This document shows, one piece after another, positions 1-8,415 of a DNA stretch of 64,000 bases. Every line of letters begins with the position of its first letter. Position 1 is the stretch's first letter. The stretch is from UM-FILTER-37-12 sp964344965. Its GTDB lineage: Bacteria > Patescibacteriota > Patescibacteriia > Magasanikbacterales > UBA922. A program made the translations under genes and the position numbers. The notes under the pieces are model-generated. The model ran no database searches. It saw only the letters and a program-made list of their open reading frames with translations, and had not been told where the DNA came from. The stretch lies in contig CAYFPJ010000004.1 of assembly GCA_964344965.1 (NCBI GenBank), positions 1-64,000 of the forward strand. The letters run 5' to 3'.

Positions 1-76
1 CCCATCTTCGATGGGATGGTGACCACTGACTTCGTCAGTGGATTATGGGGGTATTGAAAATTTCAAATTGTAAATT
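1..76. other. Short hairpins and AT-rich leader upstream of purD
   Basis: Two adjacent perfect hairpins are visible: CCCAT/ATGGG around a CTTCG loop, and CCACTGA/TCAGTGG around a second CTTCG loop. They are followed by an AT-rich segment of a type (fragments like TTTCAAATTGTAAATT) that recurs in other gaps of the window. No promoter or complete gene is recognised; the end of an upstream gene may lie just outside the window. Confidence 0.4.
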
Positions 77-1384
77 ATGAATATACTACTAATAGGTTCT
101 GGCGCCCGCGAGCACGCTATCGCTAGAGCCATCAAAAAATCCAAGCACCCAAATAACTTGTTTTGCTTTGGTTCCAGTCGCAACCCCGGTATTCTTGAAG
201 CAGCCAAAGATTATACTGTTGGAAAATTAACTGACGTCAGTTCAATTGCCAATTTTGCTCGTGAAAAAAATATTGATTGGTCTATCATTGGGCCTGAGGC
301 ACCTTTGGAAGTAGGGGTTGTGGATGAATTAAACAAAATTGGTATTTCTTCTGTCGGACCAACCAAGCAGTTGGCTCAACTAGAAACTAGTAAATCATTC
401 ACTCGTAACTTACTTACTGAATTTGGCATCCCAGGTTGTCCAAAGTTTAGATATTTTCAAAATTTAGATGGAGTTAAGGAGTTTTTAGCTGAACTCGGTG
501 AACTGTATGTTATCAAAGCTGACGGACTGATGGGAGGTAAAGGTGTTAAAGTAGCGGGAGATCATTTGCACAATCATGAAGAAGCACTGATTTATTGTAG
601 CGAGTTAGTCAACAAAGGTAGTGCTTTTGTAATTGAAGAAAAATTGATTGGCCAAGAATTCTCCCTGATGAGCTTTTGTGATGGCGAACATCTCACCCAT
701 ATGCCGGCAGTCCAAGATCACAAACGAGCTTTTGTTGGAGATACTGGACCAAATACTGGCGGGATGGGAAGCTATTCTGATAGTGACCACAAATTGCCAT
801 TTCTTACTGACCAAGATATCAAGCAAGCGCACGAAATAAATTCTGCTGTAGCGAGAGCTTTATTTGGCAAGTTTAGTCAAGGTTACAAAGGTATTCTATA
901 TGGTGGTTTCATGATCACGAAAAATGGTGTAAAATTGATAGAGTATAATGCTCGCTTTGGTGATCCGGAATGTGAAAACGTGCTGTCAATTTTAAAAACT
1001 GATTTTGTAGAGATTTGCCAAGCAATTATTAATGGCAGTTTAAACAAAATAAATGTTGAGTTTGAAGAGAAGGCTACAGTTTGTAAGTATGCCGTACCCA
1101 ATGGTTACCCAGACAATCCAGTAAAAAATGAAAGGATTGATGTTTCAGCTGTCCAAGATAAAAATAGTTTGTATTATGCAGCTGTTGATGCTCGTAAAGA
1201 TGGTCTGTATGAAACTGGATCACGAACCATTGCTGTAGTAGGTGTTGGAGATACTATTTCTGATGCAGAAAGAATTGCAGAAGAGGAAATAAATAAAATT
1301 AAAGGACCATTATTTCATCGCGAGGATATTGGGACCAGTGAACTTTTGCAGAAGAAGGTTAATATGATGAAAAAAATTTTATAA
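77..1384 (+). CDS. purD: Phosphoribosylamine-glycine ligase (PurD)
   Basis: ATP-dependent ligase joining 5-phosphoribosylamine and glycine to give GAR, the second step of de novo purine synthesis in the cytoplasm. The 435-residue length is normal. An N-terminal Rossmann-like start (LLIGSGAREHAIA), an ATP-grasp lysine/glycine segment (ADGLMGGKGVKV, about residues 149-160), the GPNTGGMGSYS motif and the late EYNARFGDPE metal-binding motif are all present. The ATG at 77 begins exactly at the conserved N-terminus. It heads the purine block purD-(TSUP)-purN-purH. Very secure. Confidence 0.97.
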   Translation: MNILLIGSGAREHAIARAIKKSKHPNNLFCFGSSRNPGILEAAKDYTVGKLTDVSSIANFAREKNIDWSIIGPEAPLEVGVVDELNKIGISSVGPTKQLAQLETSKSFTRNLLTEFGIPGCPKFRYFQNLDGVKEFLAELGELYVIKADGLMGGKGVKVAGDHLHNHEEALIYCSELVNKGSAFVIEEKLIGQEFSLMSFCDGEHLTHMPAVQDHKRAFVGDTGPNTGGMGSYSDSDHKLPFLTDQDIKQAHEINSAVARALFGKFSQGYKGILYGGFMITKNGVKLIEYNARFGDPECENVLSILKTDFVEICQAIINGSLNKINVEFEEKATVCKYAVPNGYPDNPVKNERIDVSAVQDKNSLYYAAVDARKDGLYETGSRTIAVVGVGDTISDAERIAEEEINKIKGPLFHREDIGTSELLQKKVNMMKKIL

Positions 1385-1401
1385 CAAAACAACGCAACCC
1401 A

Positions 1402-1545
1402 CCACCTGTCCTCCTCCCTTAAAAAGGGAGGAGGGACGCTCTAATACGTTTGAACTATACAGTAAGTTCTCCCTCCCTTTTTCCACCCCAGGCGGATCCG
1501 TCCTCTGGCGGATAAGGGAGGGAGACAGGAGGTGAGTTGCGTGGC
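1402..1545. repeat. CCTCCCC-family palindromic intergenic repeat
   Basis: Imperfect palindrome between purD and the TSUP gene. CACCTGTCCTCCTCCCTT on the left pairs with AAGGGAGGGAGACAGGAGGTG on the right, with smaller hairpins inside (AGGCGGATCC...). Same style as the elements flanking purH and those embedded in purH, guaA and two envelope genes. It extends to the very start of the TSUP gene, whose TTG-initiated upstream extension would be repeat-encoded. Confidence 0.75.
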
Positions 1546-1557
1546 AGAATAAAAAAT

Positions 1558-2322
1558 ATGGAAGAAATAATCAAATTAATAATACTATTTATAGGTGGTA
1601 TACTCGCCGGTCTTTATGGTTCCAATGTCGGTAGTGGTGCTTTGGTTACATTCCCTTTGATGATACTTTCTGGATTACCCACCCAAATAGCTATAGCCAC
1701 CAACAGAATGGGAGCTGTTTTTTTGGAATTTAGTAGCGCTCTTAAATTTTTTAAAGAAAAGAAAGTAAAACTAAAACTTGGGTTAGTCTTTGGTGCTTTC
1801 GCAGCGGCTGGATCATTTATTGGTTCGAACATCGTAATACAAGTAAATGAAAAATATCTAAACCTGATCATAGCTATAGTTTTCTTTGTATTATTTTTAA
1901 TAATGTATAACAAGAAAAAAATTGGTATTCAAGAAAATGAGTTAAGTCAAAAAAAGTTAATCAAAACTGGAATATTTATATTTTTGTTAGGAATCTATGG
2001 TGGCTTTTTTGGCGGAGGATTTGGAACTTTTATAATGTTTTTATTAGTGCTATCTGGATTCACTTTTATAAAAAGTGCTGGCTTAGGAAGGGTGATAGGC
2101 TTTATCATGTCCCTTACCGCCACAATAGTATTCGCTATAAACGGGATGATAGACTACCCATATGCTATTAGCGTCGGTCTTGGTAGTGCGGTCGGGGCTT
2201 GGGTTGGTGTGAGCATTGGTATTAAAAAAGGAAATAAATTCATAAAGACTTTATTTATAATTATTGTCTTTATTACAATTATAAAATTATTGATGAAATT
2301 TTTTGGTATTAATATCTTATGA
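1558..2322 (+). CDS. TSUP-family (TauE/SafE-like) membrane permease
   Basis: Integral membrane protein of about 254 residues with roughly eight hydrophobic helices in two similar halves. Each half begins with a glycine-rich helix (GGILAGLYGSNVGSGALVTFP, and later GIYGGFFGGGFGTFI), the hallmark of the TauE/SafE/TSUP family, which exports or imports sulfite, sulfoacetate and related organic anions. The frame is open to a TTG at 1537, but that extension is repeat-derived, so the ATG at 1558 is chosen. Its stop overlaps the purN start (ATGA), so it is translationally coupled into the purine operon. Substrate unknown. Confidence 0.85.
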   Translation: MEEIIKLIILFIGGILAGLYGSNVGSGALVTFPLMILSGLPTQIAIATNRMGAVFLEFSSALKFFKEKKVKLKLGLVFGAFAAAGSFIGSNIVIQVNEKYLNLIIAIVFFVLFLIMYNKKKIGIQENELSQKKLIKTGIFIFLLGIYGGFFGGGFGTFIMFLLVLSGFTFIKSAGLGRVIGFIMSLTATIVFAINGMIDYPYAISVGLGSAVGAWVGVSIGIKKGNKFIKTLFIIIVFITIIKLLMKFFGINIL

Positions 2323-2930
2323 TAAACTTAGCAGTACTAGGCTCCACCAAAGGCACAGACCTCCAAGCCATCATCGACGCCATTGAATCAGGCGAACTTA
2401 ATGCAAAAATTCAACTAGTAATCAGTAACAAAAAAGATGCTTACATTCTTGAACGAACCAAAAAACATAATATCCCAGCAATCCACATACCAAAACTAAA
2501 ACAAGAATCCCGTGAAGAATATGACCAAAAAATAATAGACCAATTATCCAATAATCAAATAGATCTAATAATCCTCATAGGATACATGCGCATCCTCTCC
2601 CCCACTTTCGTCCGTAGTTATTCCAAAAAAATCATCAATGTTCATCCTTCGCTCTTACCCAAGTTTGCCGGTGGTATGGATACCAATGTCCATGAGAAAG
2701 TTCTAAAAGCTGGTGAAACTGAATCTGGCTGTACGATTCATTATGTAGATGAGGGATTAGATACTGGAGAGATTATTTTACAGAAAAAATGTCAGATTGA
2801 ACCTGGTGAGACTGTGGAGAGTTTGAAGGAGAAAGTGCAAAGGTTGGAAGGAGAAGCTTTTATAGAAGTTATAAAATCATTACAACACAATACCCTCCCC
2901 CTACAAGGGGGAGCTGGAGGGGGTCTTTAG
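2319..2930 (+). CDS. purN: Phosphoribosylglycinamide formyltransferase (PurN)
   Basis: Transfers a formyl group from 10-formyltetrahydrofolate to GAR, the third step of purine synthesis. The catalytic motif NVHPSLLPKF (N107, H109) and HYVDEGLDTG (D148) are intact, and the GST-type phosphate loop is at residues 8-13. The ATG overlaps the TSUP stop. The natural protein appears to end near QHN (about residue 191); the last dozen residues (TLPLQGGAGGGL) are encoded by the left arm of a palindromic repeat that supplies the stop codon. The core enzyme is complete and probably active. Confidence 0.96.
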   Translation: MINLAVLGSTKGTDLQAIIDAIESGELNAKIQLVISNKKDAYILERTKKHNIPAIHIPKLKQESREEYDQKIIDQLSNNQIDLIILIGYMRILSPTFVRSYSKKIINVHPSLLPKFAGGMDTNVHEKVLKAGETESGCTIHYVDEGLDTGEIILQKKCQIEPGETVESLKEKVQRLEGEAFIEVIKSLQHNTLPLQGGAGGGL

Positions 2931-3016
2931 CGAGAAAGATGATGTAGTGTCATTGAGTACTGCTTTTCAGTCTTACTTGCTAAAGACCCCTCCTTACCTC
3001 CCCTTATAGGGGAGGG
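2892..3016. repeat. 125-bp palindromic element, copy 1 (purN/purH gap)
   Basis: Long inverted repeat whose left arm (CCTCCCCCTACAAGGGGGAG ... GGTCTTTAG) pairs with a right arm (CTAAAGACCCCTCC ... TATAGGGGAGGG). The central part reads GAGAAAGATGATGTAGTG. Each arm also contains its own small hairpin. A nearly identical copy lies on the other side of purH at 4606-4731. The left arm forms the 3' end of purN. Confidence 0.9.
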
Positions 3017-3035
3017 ACTAATCCTTTCAAAATAT

Positions 3036-4598
3036 ATGAACAATAATCTTACCCAACCAACCCGAGCCCTCATCTCCGTCTCCAACAAAACAGGAATAAC
3101 AGAATTTGCTCAAAAACTTCATGAACAAGGTGTAGAAATCATCTCCACCGGAGGAACATTCAAAAAATTGCAAGAAGCTGGCATGCCAGCAGTAGAAATA
3201 TCTGACTTCACAGGTTTCCCAGAAATGATGCAAGGGCGCGTAAAGACTCTTCACCCTCTGGTCCACGGTGGAATTCTTGGTTTACGTGATGATCATGCTT
3301 CTGAGGCAGAACAAAATAATATCAAATGGATTGATCTTGTCGTTTGTAACCTCTACCCCTTTGCCGAAACTATTGCCAAGCCAGATGTAACAGCAGAAAG
3401 TGCCATAGAAAATATCGACATAGGCGGCCCTAGCATGATCCGCTCTGCTGCAAAAAATGTGGGCTGGGTCACTGTGGTAGTAGATCCCTCTGACTACACT
3501 CCTCTACTAGAAGAAATTTCAAGCGACGGGATTACTTTTGAAACCAGGTCAAATTTGCAAGCCAAGGCATTCCGACATACTGCTAGCTACGATGCCATTA
3601 TTGCCAATTATTTTACCAAAGAAAAATTCCCAGAAGATTTGTCACTAACTTATAAAAAATCATACGAACTACGTTATGGAGAAAACCCTCACCAAGAAGG
3701 ATCAGTTTATCAAGAAATAAATAATACAGATCACAACTTGCTCAATGCTGAAATTATCCAAGGGAAAAAACTATCTTATAATAACCTTGGTGATGCAGAT
3801 GGAGCACTCGCAACTCTGAAAGAATTCACAGAACCAACTTGTGTAGTCGTGAAGCACGCCAATCCATGTGGTGTAGCAACTGGCTCAGACATGCTCGATG
3901 TTTTCAAGCGTGCCTATGCTGCAGATTCACTTTCAGCTTTTGGTGGCATTATTGCAATTAACCGTGAATGTACTGTTGACATTGCTGAAGAAATTATCAA
4001 TGTCTATGCTGAAATTGTCCTAGCTCCAAGTTATGAAAATGCAGCACTAGAGATATTAGCAAAAAAGAAAAAAATGAGAGTCCTAGCTCTTGGAAAAAAT
4101 TTTTTTTTCCTTGTGGGGGGAGGTCAGGAGGGGGTTACATCCCGCCAAGAACTAAAATATATAGATGGTGGCCTCTTGGTTCAAGATGTGGATCAACAAG
4201 TAATAACTAAAGAAGAACTTACATTCCCCACAGAAACAAAGCCAACAGAAGAAGAAATAAAAACTATGCTCTTTTCTTGGAAAGTCCTCAAGCACGTCAA
4301 ATCCAATGGAATTTTACTAGCCAAAAACAATACCACCACTGGCATTGGCATGGGACAAGTCTCTCGCGTAGATGCCGTCAAATTAGCCATTAGAAAAGCC
4401 GGAGAGGATGCCACTGGCTCAATCCTAGCTAGTGATGCCTTTTTCCCTTTTCGAGACAATATAGATGAAGCTGCCAAAGCTGGGATCAAAGCTATTATCC
4501 AGCCTGGGGGATCAATCCGCGATGAAGAAGTGATTGCTGCTTGCAATGAGCATGGGATTGCAATGGTGTTTACGGGGAAAAGGTGTTTCAAGCATTAA
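3036..4598 (+). CDS. purH: Bifunctional AICAR formyltransferase / IMP cyclohydrolase (PurH)
   Basis: Catalyses the last two steps of IMP synthesis. The N-terminal MGS-like cyclohydrolase domain (residues 1-150, ALISVSNKTG start, EIISTGGT) is followed by the AICARFT domain (SYELRYGENPHQ, VKHANPCGVA with the Lys-His pair, DAFFPFRDN). At 520 residues it is slightly long because about 15 residues near 354-368 (NFFFLVGGGQEGVTS) interrupt the normal stretch between MRVLAL and the GGLLVQ motif. That DNA (4096-4143) resembles the arm of the CCTCCCC-family repeats and keeps the frame open. The gene is bracketed by two copies of a 125-bp palindrome. Confidence 0.96.
   Translation: MNNNLTQPTRALISVSNKTGITEFAQKLHEQGVEIISTGGTFKKLQEAGMPAVEISDFTGFPEMMQGRVKTLHPLVHGGILGLRDDHASEAEQNNIKWIDLVVCNLYPFAETIAKPDVTAESAIENIDIGGPSMIRSAAKNVGWVTVVVDPSDYTPLLEEISSDGITFETRSNLQAKAFRHTASYDAIIANYFTKEKFPEDLSLTYKKSYELRYGENPHQEGSVYQEINNTDHNLLNAEIIQGKKLSYNNLGDADGALATLKEFTEPTCVVVKHANPCGVATGSDMLDVFKRAYAADSLSAFGGIIAINRECTVDIAEEIINVYAEIVLAPSYENAALEILAKKKKMRVLALGKNFFFLVGGGQEGVTSRQELKYIDGGLLVQDVDQQVITKEELTFPTETKPTEEEIKTMLFSWKVLKHVKSNGILLAKNNTTTGIGMGQVSRVDAVKLAIRKAGEDATGSILASDAFFPFRDNIDEAAKAGIKAIIQPGGSIRDEEVIAACNEHGIAMVFTGKRCFKH
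4096..4143 (+). repeat. In-frame repeat insertion inside purH
   Basis: A poly-T run followed by CCTTGTGGGGGGAGGTCAGG and AGGGGGTTAC matches the arm style of the intergenic palindromes. It encodes a glycine-rich, low-complexity segment absent from normal PurH, between two conserved blocks of the AICARFT domain. Boundaries are approximate. Confidence 0.65.
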
Positions 4599-4605
4599 AA
4601 TAAAA

Positions 4606-4731
4606 TTCTCCTCCTACAAGGGGGAGCTAGAGGGGGTCTTTAGCGAGAAAGATGATGTAGTGTCATCTAGTACTGCTTTTCAGTCTTACTTGCTAAAGAC
4701 CCCTCCTTACCTCCCCTTATAGGGGAGGGAT
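4606..4731. repeat. 125-bp palindromic element, copy 2 (purH/guaB gap)
   Basis: Near-identical to the element at 2892-3016, differing only at a few positions (for example TCATCTAGTACT instead of TCATTGAGTACT). It sits between the convergent purH and guaB genes and can form a long hairpin, so it may also serve as a bidirectional transcription stop. It is followed by a T-rich run just before the guaB stop. Confidence 0.9.
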
Positions 4732-4735
4732 TTTT

Positions 4736-6208
4736 TTAATCTGCTTTATAGTTGGGTGCATTATCAAAACCTCTGAGATCATGCGGATGACTTTCTTTCA
4801 AACCGGCCCCAGAAATTTTGACAAAATGAGCACGCTGTTGTAATTCTTCAATAGTCCTCGCTCCATTGTAACCCATCCTACTTTGTAATCCTCCGGCAAG
4901 CTGGTATAAAATACGATCGACTGGGCCTTTGTAGGCTACTCGCCCACTGACTCCTTCTGGCACAAATTTATTTTTCTGATTGATGTCAGCTTGACCATAG
5001 CGATCTTTGCTACCATGCTCCATGGCCTCCAGACTACCCATTCCGCGATAGATCTTATACATTCGACCGTCTATAAATTGGACTCGGCCTGGTGACTCAT
5101 CTGTCCCAGCAAACATATTACCCATCATTACACTGTCTGCACCAGCCGCTAGAGCTTTTACAATGTCACCAGAAGTTTTGATTCCTCCGTCTGCAATTAC
5201 TGGCACTTTTCGTTCTGACTCAAATACTCCTCTTACTACCTCCATGATGGCAGAGAGTTGTGGTACGTCAATACCAGCCACAATTCGTGTTGTGCAGATC
5301 GAACCAGGACCAATACCAACTTTGAGTGCATCTGCTCCAGCAGCTATCAGAGCCTGAGCTGCTTCATAGCTGGCAATGTTGCCGGCAATGATTTGTTGAT
5401 TTGGGTATTTTGATTTTATTTTTTTGACAGCACCGATCACTCCTTCAGAATGCCCATGGGCAGTATCTACTACCAACACATCTACCCCGGCAAAAATGAG
5501 GGCTTCGACTCTCTCTAGACCTGCGGGACCAACACCCACTGCTGCTCCGACACGCAATTGTTTATTGCTATCTTTGACTGCATTTGGGAATTGATGATTT
5601 TTTTCAATATCTCTTCTAGTGACCATACTGACCAGTTTTCCTGATTTATCTACAATACATAGCGTACGCAGTCTATTTTCCCGGATCATCATGTTGGCAT
5701 CATCCAGACTAATCCCCTGCTTGGCAACGATCATATCTTTGACAAAAATCATTCTGTCTCTTACAGACAGGCCAGCATCATTTGGTATAAAATAGTCAAC
5801 ATCACTTATAAATCCAACCAACTTGCCATCAGGGTCTACTACTGGATTTTTTTTGAAGCCCATCTCTCTTCTCAAATCTATCACCTTCTGAATTTTATCA
5901 TCAGGATGTACGACCATTGGGTCTTCTATAAATCCGTTTTCAAACCTTTTTACAGCTCTTACTTTTTTGGCCTGGATATCTATTGGTAAATTTTTATGAA
6001 TAATACCAATCCCGCCAGCCAGAGCCATGCTGATGGCCATCTTTGCTTCTGTCACAGTATCCATCGGAGCACTGATGAAAGGTAAGTTCAAATTAATTTT
6101 GTTAGTAAGTTTTGTTTTTAAAACAGCATCCTTGGGCAGGATGCTAGACTCCTGCGGTACCAGGAGGACGTCGTCGAATGTGAGGGTTTCAGAGAATTGG
6201 GGGAACAT
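4736..6208 (-). CDS. guaB: IMP dehydrogenase (GuaB)
   Basis: NAD-dependent oxidation of IMP to XMP, the committed step to GMP. The 490 residues have the standard layout: TIM-barrel N-part (LTFDDVLLVPQ), tandem CBS regulatory domains at about 95-205, the catalytic loop GIGPGSICTTR with the active-site cysteine, the phosphate-binding IADGGIKTSGD segment and the GSLEAM/YRGMGS flap. It is the only minus-strand gene of the purine block, convergent with purH and divergent from guaA. No anomaly. Confidence 0.97.
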   Translation of the reverse strand: MFPQFSETLTFDDVLLVPQESSILPKDAVLKTKLTNKINLNLPFISAPMDTVTEAKMAISMALAGGIGIIHKNLPIDIQAKKVRAVKRFENGFIEDPMVVHPDDKIQKVIDLRREMGFKKNPVVDPDGKLVGFISDVDYFIPNDAGLSVRDRMIFVKDMIVAKQGISLDDANMMIRENRLRTLCIVDKSGKLVSMVTRRDIEKNHQFPNAVKDSNKQLRVGAAVGVGPAGLERVEALIFAGVDVLVVDTAHGHSEGVIGAVKKIKSKYPNQQIIAGNIASYEAAQALIAAGADALKVGIGPGSICTTRIVAGIDVPQLSAIMEVVRGVFESERKVPVIADGGIKTSGDIVKALAAGADSVMMGNMFAGTDESPGRVQFIDGRMYKIYRGMGSLEAMEHGSKDRYGQADINQKNKFVPEGVSGRVAYKGPVDRILYQLAGGLQSRMGYNGARTIEELQQRAHFVKISGAGLKESHPHDLRGFDNAPNYKAD

Positions 6209-6309
6209 AAGGGAAGAATTTGAAATTTATAATTTGAAATTTTTAAACAATACTACAATTTTTAATTTATTAGTGGATCAAACAAACTTTAAAATTGGAA
6301 AATTAATTC

Positions 6310-6454
6310 AATAAAAGTAAATTTGGTTTAAGTAAGACTTCATCGGGCCATCCCCGCAGCAAGCTGCGGGGTATTGGCAGAAAATCTTATTTCAACCAAT
6401 GTTAGTTTTCACTTTTTCGATGCAAGCATCGAGGAATAAAACCGCTTAAAGATT
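6310..6454 (+). mobile_element. 145-bp hairpin element, copy 1 (guaB/guaA gap)
   Basis: First of six copies. Boundaries run from AATAAAAGTAAATTTGG to GCTTAAAGATT. Inside are an outer stem TTGGTTTAAGTAAGA / TCTTATTTCAACCAA, an inner perfect stem CCCCGCAGC-AA-GCTGCGGGG, and a separate hairpin TCGATGC-AA-GCATCGA. No open reading frame. This copy lies within the divergent guaB-guaA region, between two AT-rich segments that are themselves inverted relative to each other (around 6220-6250 and 6460-6495). Confidence 0.9.
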
Positions 6455-6536
6455 TAAAATTGTTTTTAAATTGAAAATTTCAAATTATAAATTTATATGC
6501 TATATTATACCTACTTTTTACCATTTCCCTCTACCT

Positions 6537-8357
6537 ATGTCAAACAAATATATAGCCATTCTAGACTTCGGCTCCCAGTACACTCACCTCATTGCTAGGA
6601 GGGTAAGAGAACTCGGTGTAAAATCTGAAATTCTCCCCAATGATATAGATTTTTCTGATCTAAGAGAAGCTTCTGGGATCATTCTTTCTGGCGGACCAAG
6701 GAGTATTGTTCGCGAGGAGAAATTAAAAATAGATGAACAAATTTTTGATTCAGGAATTCCTATTCTGGGACTTTGTTATGGACATCAGCTCATTGCTGAT
6801 TTTTTTGGTGGTGAGGTAGAGTCAGGAACTTCGCGAGAATATGGTGTAGCTGAGTTAAAGCTGTCAGACTCTCCTATTTTCAGTGGCATTATCTCCCCTT
6901 CTACAGTTTGGATGAGTCATGGTGATCATGTTGGAAAATTACCAAACAATTTTATCCAAATCGCTACGACTGGAAATGATTCTGTAGCAGGGATGATGAA
7001 TGAGGAAAAGAAAATATACGGTTTCCAATTTCATCCAGAAGTTCATCACTCAAAGCACGGTATGAAAATGCTAGAAAATTTTGTTTTCAATATTTGTCAG
7101 ACAGAAAAAAACTGGACAGTAGACTCTATGCTAAGCAATCTGCAAGATCAGATAAAAAAAGAAGCTGGTGATAAAAATGTTTTCCTCCTAGTCAGTGGTG
7201 GGGTAGATTCTACAGTTTGTTTTGCGCTTTTGGAAAAAACACTAGGCACAGAACGAGTCTATGGTCTGCACGTAGATCATGGTTTCATGCGAGAAGGTGA
7301 ATCAGAAGAAGTGAAGAATGCTTTAGTTACTATCGGACTCGACGATCTACATATTTATAATGCTGAAGATCATTATTTATCAGCTCTATCAGGAATAATA
7401 GATCCAGAAGAAAAAAGAAAAATCATTGGTGAAAAATTTATTGACATTGTAGAAGATGTCATGGCAAAAATGAATTTTGATGAAAACCAATGGCTGCTTG
7501 GTCAAGGAACAATTTATCCTGATACTATAGAATCTGGTGGAACGAAGAATGCTGATAAGATAAAGACCCACCACAACCGCGTAGACAGAATTCAAAAAAT
7601 GATAGCAGAAAATAAAATCATCGAACCGATCAAAGACCTCTACAAAGACGAAGTACGCGAAGTTGGTAGAGCATTAGGCTTACCAAGCGAACTAATCGAC
7701 CGCCACCCCTTCCCCGGCCCCGGCCTAGCAATAAGATGCCTCTGTTCAGAAGGTAAACATGGAAGCGTAGATTCAATTCCTCCCCCTATTAGGGGGAGGC
7801 GAGGAGGGGGTCTCGTGGGTAGTCCTCAAACTCCACAAATTTACAAACTTCCAATAAAATCCGTCGGCGTCCAAGGCGACGAACGCTCCTATGCTCATCC
7901 GGCACTACTAATGACAAAAAAGATAGACTTTGCAGAGATAGAAAAGATTGCTCCCCAAATCACCAATGAGCACAAAGATATCAATCGGGTGTTGATTCCA
8001 GTCTTTGGAGATCTGGAAAAAATACAGCAATCAAAAATGTATACAGCAGATTTGAACAAAAAAAGAACTGATTTACTTAGAAAAATCGACAAAATGGTCA
8101 ATAAGTACTGTAATGTTGATCCTCTATTTTATAAAATCTGGCAAATGCCCATCATTCTCGTCCCCTTTGGCTATCATCATGGCGAGTCAATTGTTCTCCG
8201 GCCATTTGAATCAAGAGAAGTTATGACAGCCTCTTTTGGAAAATTAAGTGAAAAAACAATTCAAAAAATAATTACTTATCAATTAATCCTGGACAACATT
8301 GATTTTGTATTTTATGATGTAACTAATAAACCGCCGGGAACTATTGAGTGGGAATAG
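6537..8357 (+). CDS. guaA: GMP synthase (glutamine-hydrolysing) (GuaA)
   Basis: Converts XMP to GMP using glutamine and ATP. A class I glutamine amidotransferase domain (C80 in LGLCYGHQ, H166 and E168 in FHPEVHH) is followed by the ATP-pyrophosphatase domain (SGGVDST at 220-226) and a C-terminal dimerisation part ending in the canonical PGTIEWE. The ATG at 6537 starts right at the conserved N-terminus; the 22-residue open extension upstream is AT-rich leader. Near residues 409-440 a repeat-like insert (IPPPIRGRRGGGLVGS) interrupts the region after GPGLAIRCLCSEGK. The 606-residue length is long for the family for that reason. Confidence 0.96.
   Translation: MSNKYIAILDFGSQYTHLIARRVRELGVKSEILPNDIDFSDLREASGIILSGGPRSIVREEKLKIDEQIFDSGIPILGLCYGHQLIADFFGGEVESGTSREYGVAELKLSDSPIFSGIISPSTVWMSHGDHVGKLPNNFIQIATTGNDSVAGMMNEEKKIYGFQFHPEVHHSKHGMKMLENFVFNICQTEKNWTVDSMLSNLQDQIKKEAGDKNVFLLVSGGVDSTVCFALLEKTLGTERVYGLHVDHGFMREGESEEVKNALVTIGLDDLHIYNAEDHYLSALSGIIDPEEKRKIIGEKFIDIVEDVMAKMNFDENQWLLGQGTIYPDTIESGGTKNADKIKTHHNRVDRIQKMIAENKIIEPIKDLYKDEVREVGRALGLPSELIDRHPFPGPGLAIRCLCSEGKHGSVDSIPPPIRGRRGGGLVGSPQTPQIYKLPIKSVGVQGDERSYAHPALLMTKKIDFAEIEKIAPQITNEHKDINRVLIPVFGDLEKIQQSKMYTADLNKKRTDLLRKIDKMVNKYCNVDPLFYKIWQMPIILVPFGYHHGESIVLRPFESREVMTASFGKLSEKTIQKIITYQLILDNIDFVFYDVTNKPPGTIEWE
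7778..7830 (+). repeat. In-frame repeat insertion inside guaA
   Basis: The DNA CCTCCCCCTATTAGGGGGAG followed by GCGAGGAGGGGGTCT is a typical CCTCCCC-family half element with a perfect small palindrome. It is translated as a proline/arginine/glycine-rich loop between conserved blocks of the PPase and dimerisation domains, with the frame maintained on both sides. Confidence 0.8.
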
Positions 8358-8415
8358 TTGGTAATTTTTAATTTACAATTTTGAATTATCAAATTTTTTC
8401 AACAAATAAAAAAAT

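Noticed and set aside
4096..4143. Intein in PurH (also considered for the GuaA insert)
   Set aside because: The inserts are only about 15-30 residues, lack splicing motifs and match intergenic repeat arms.
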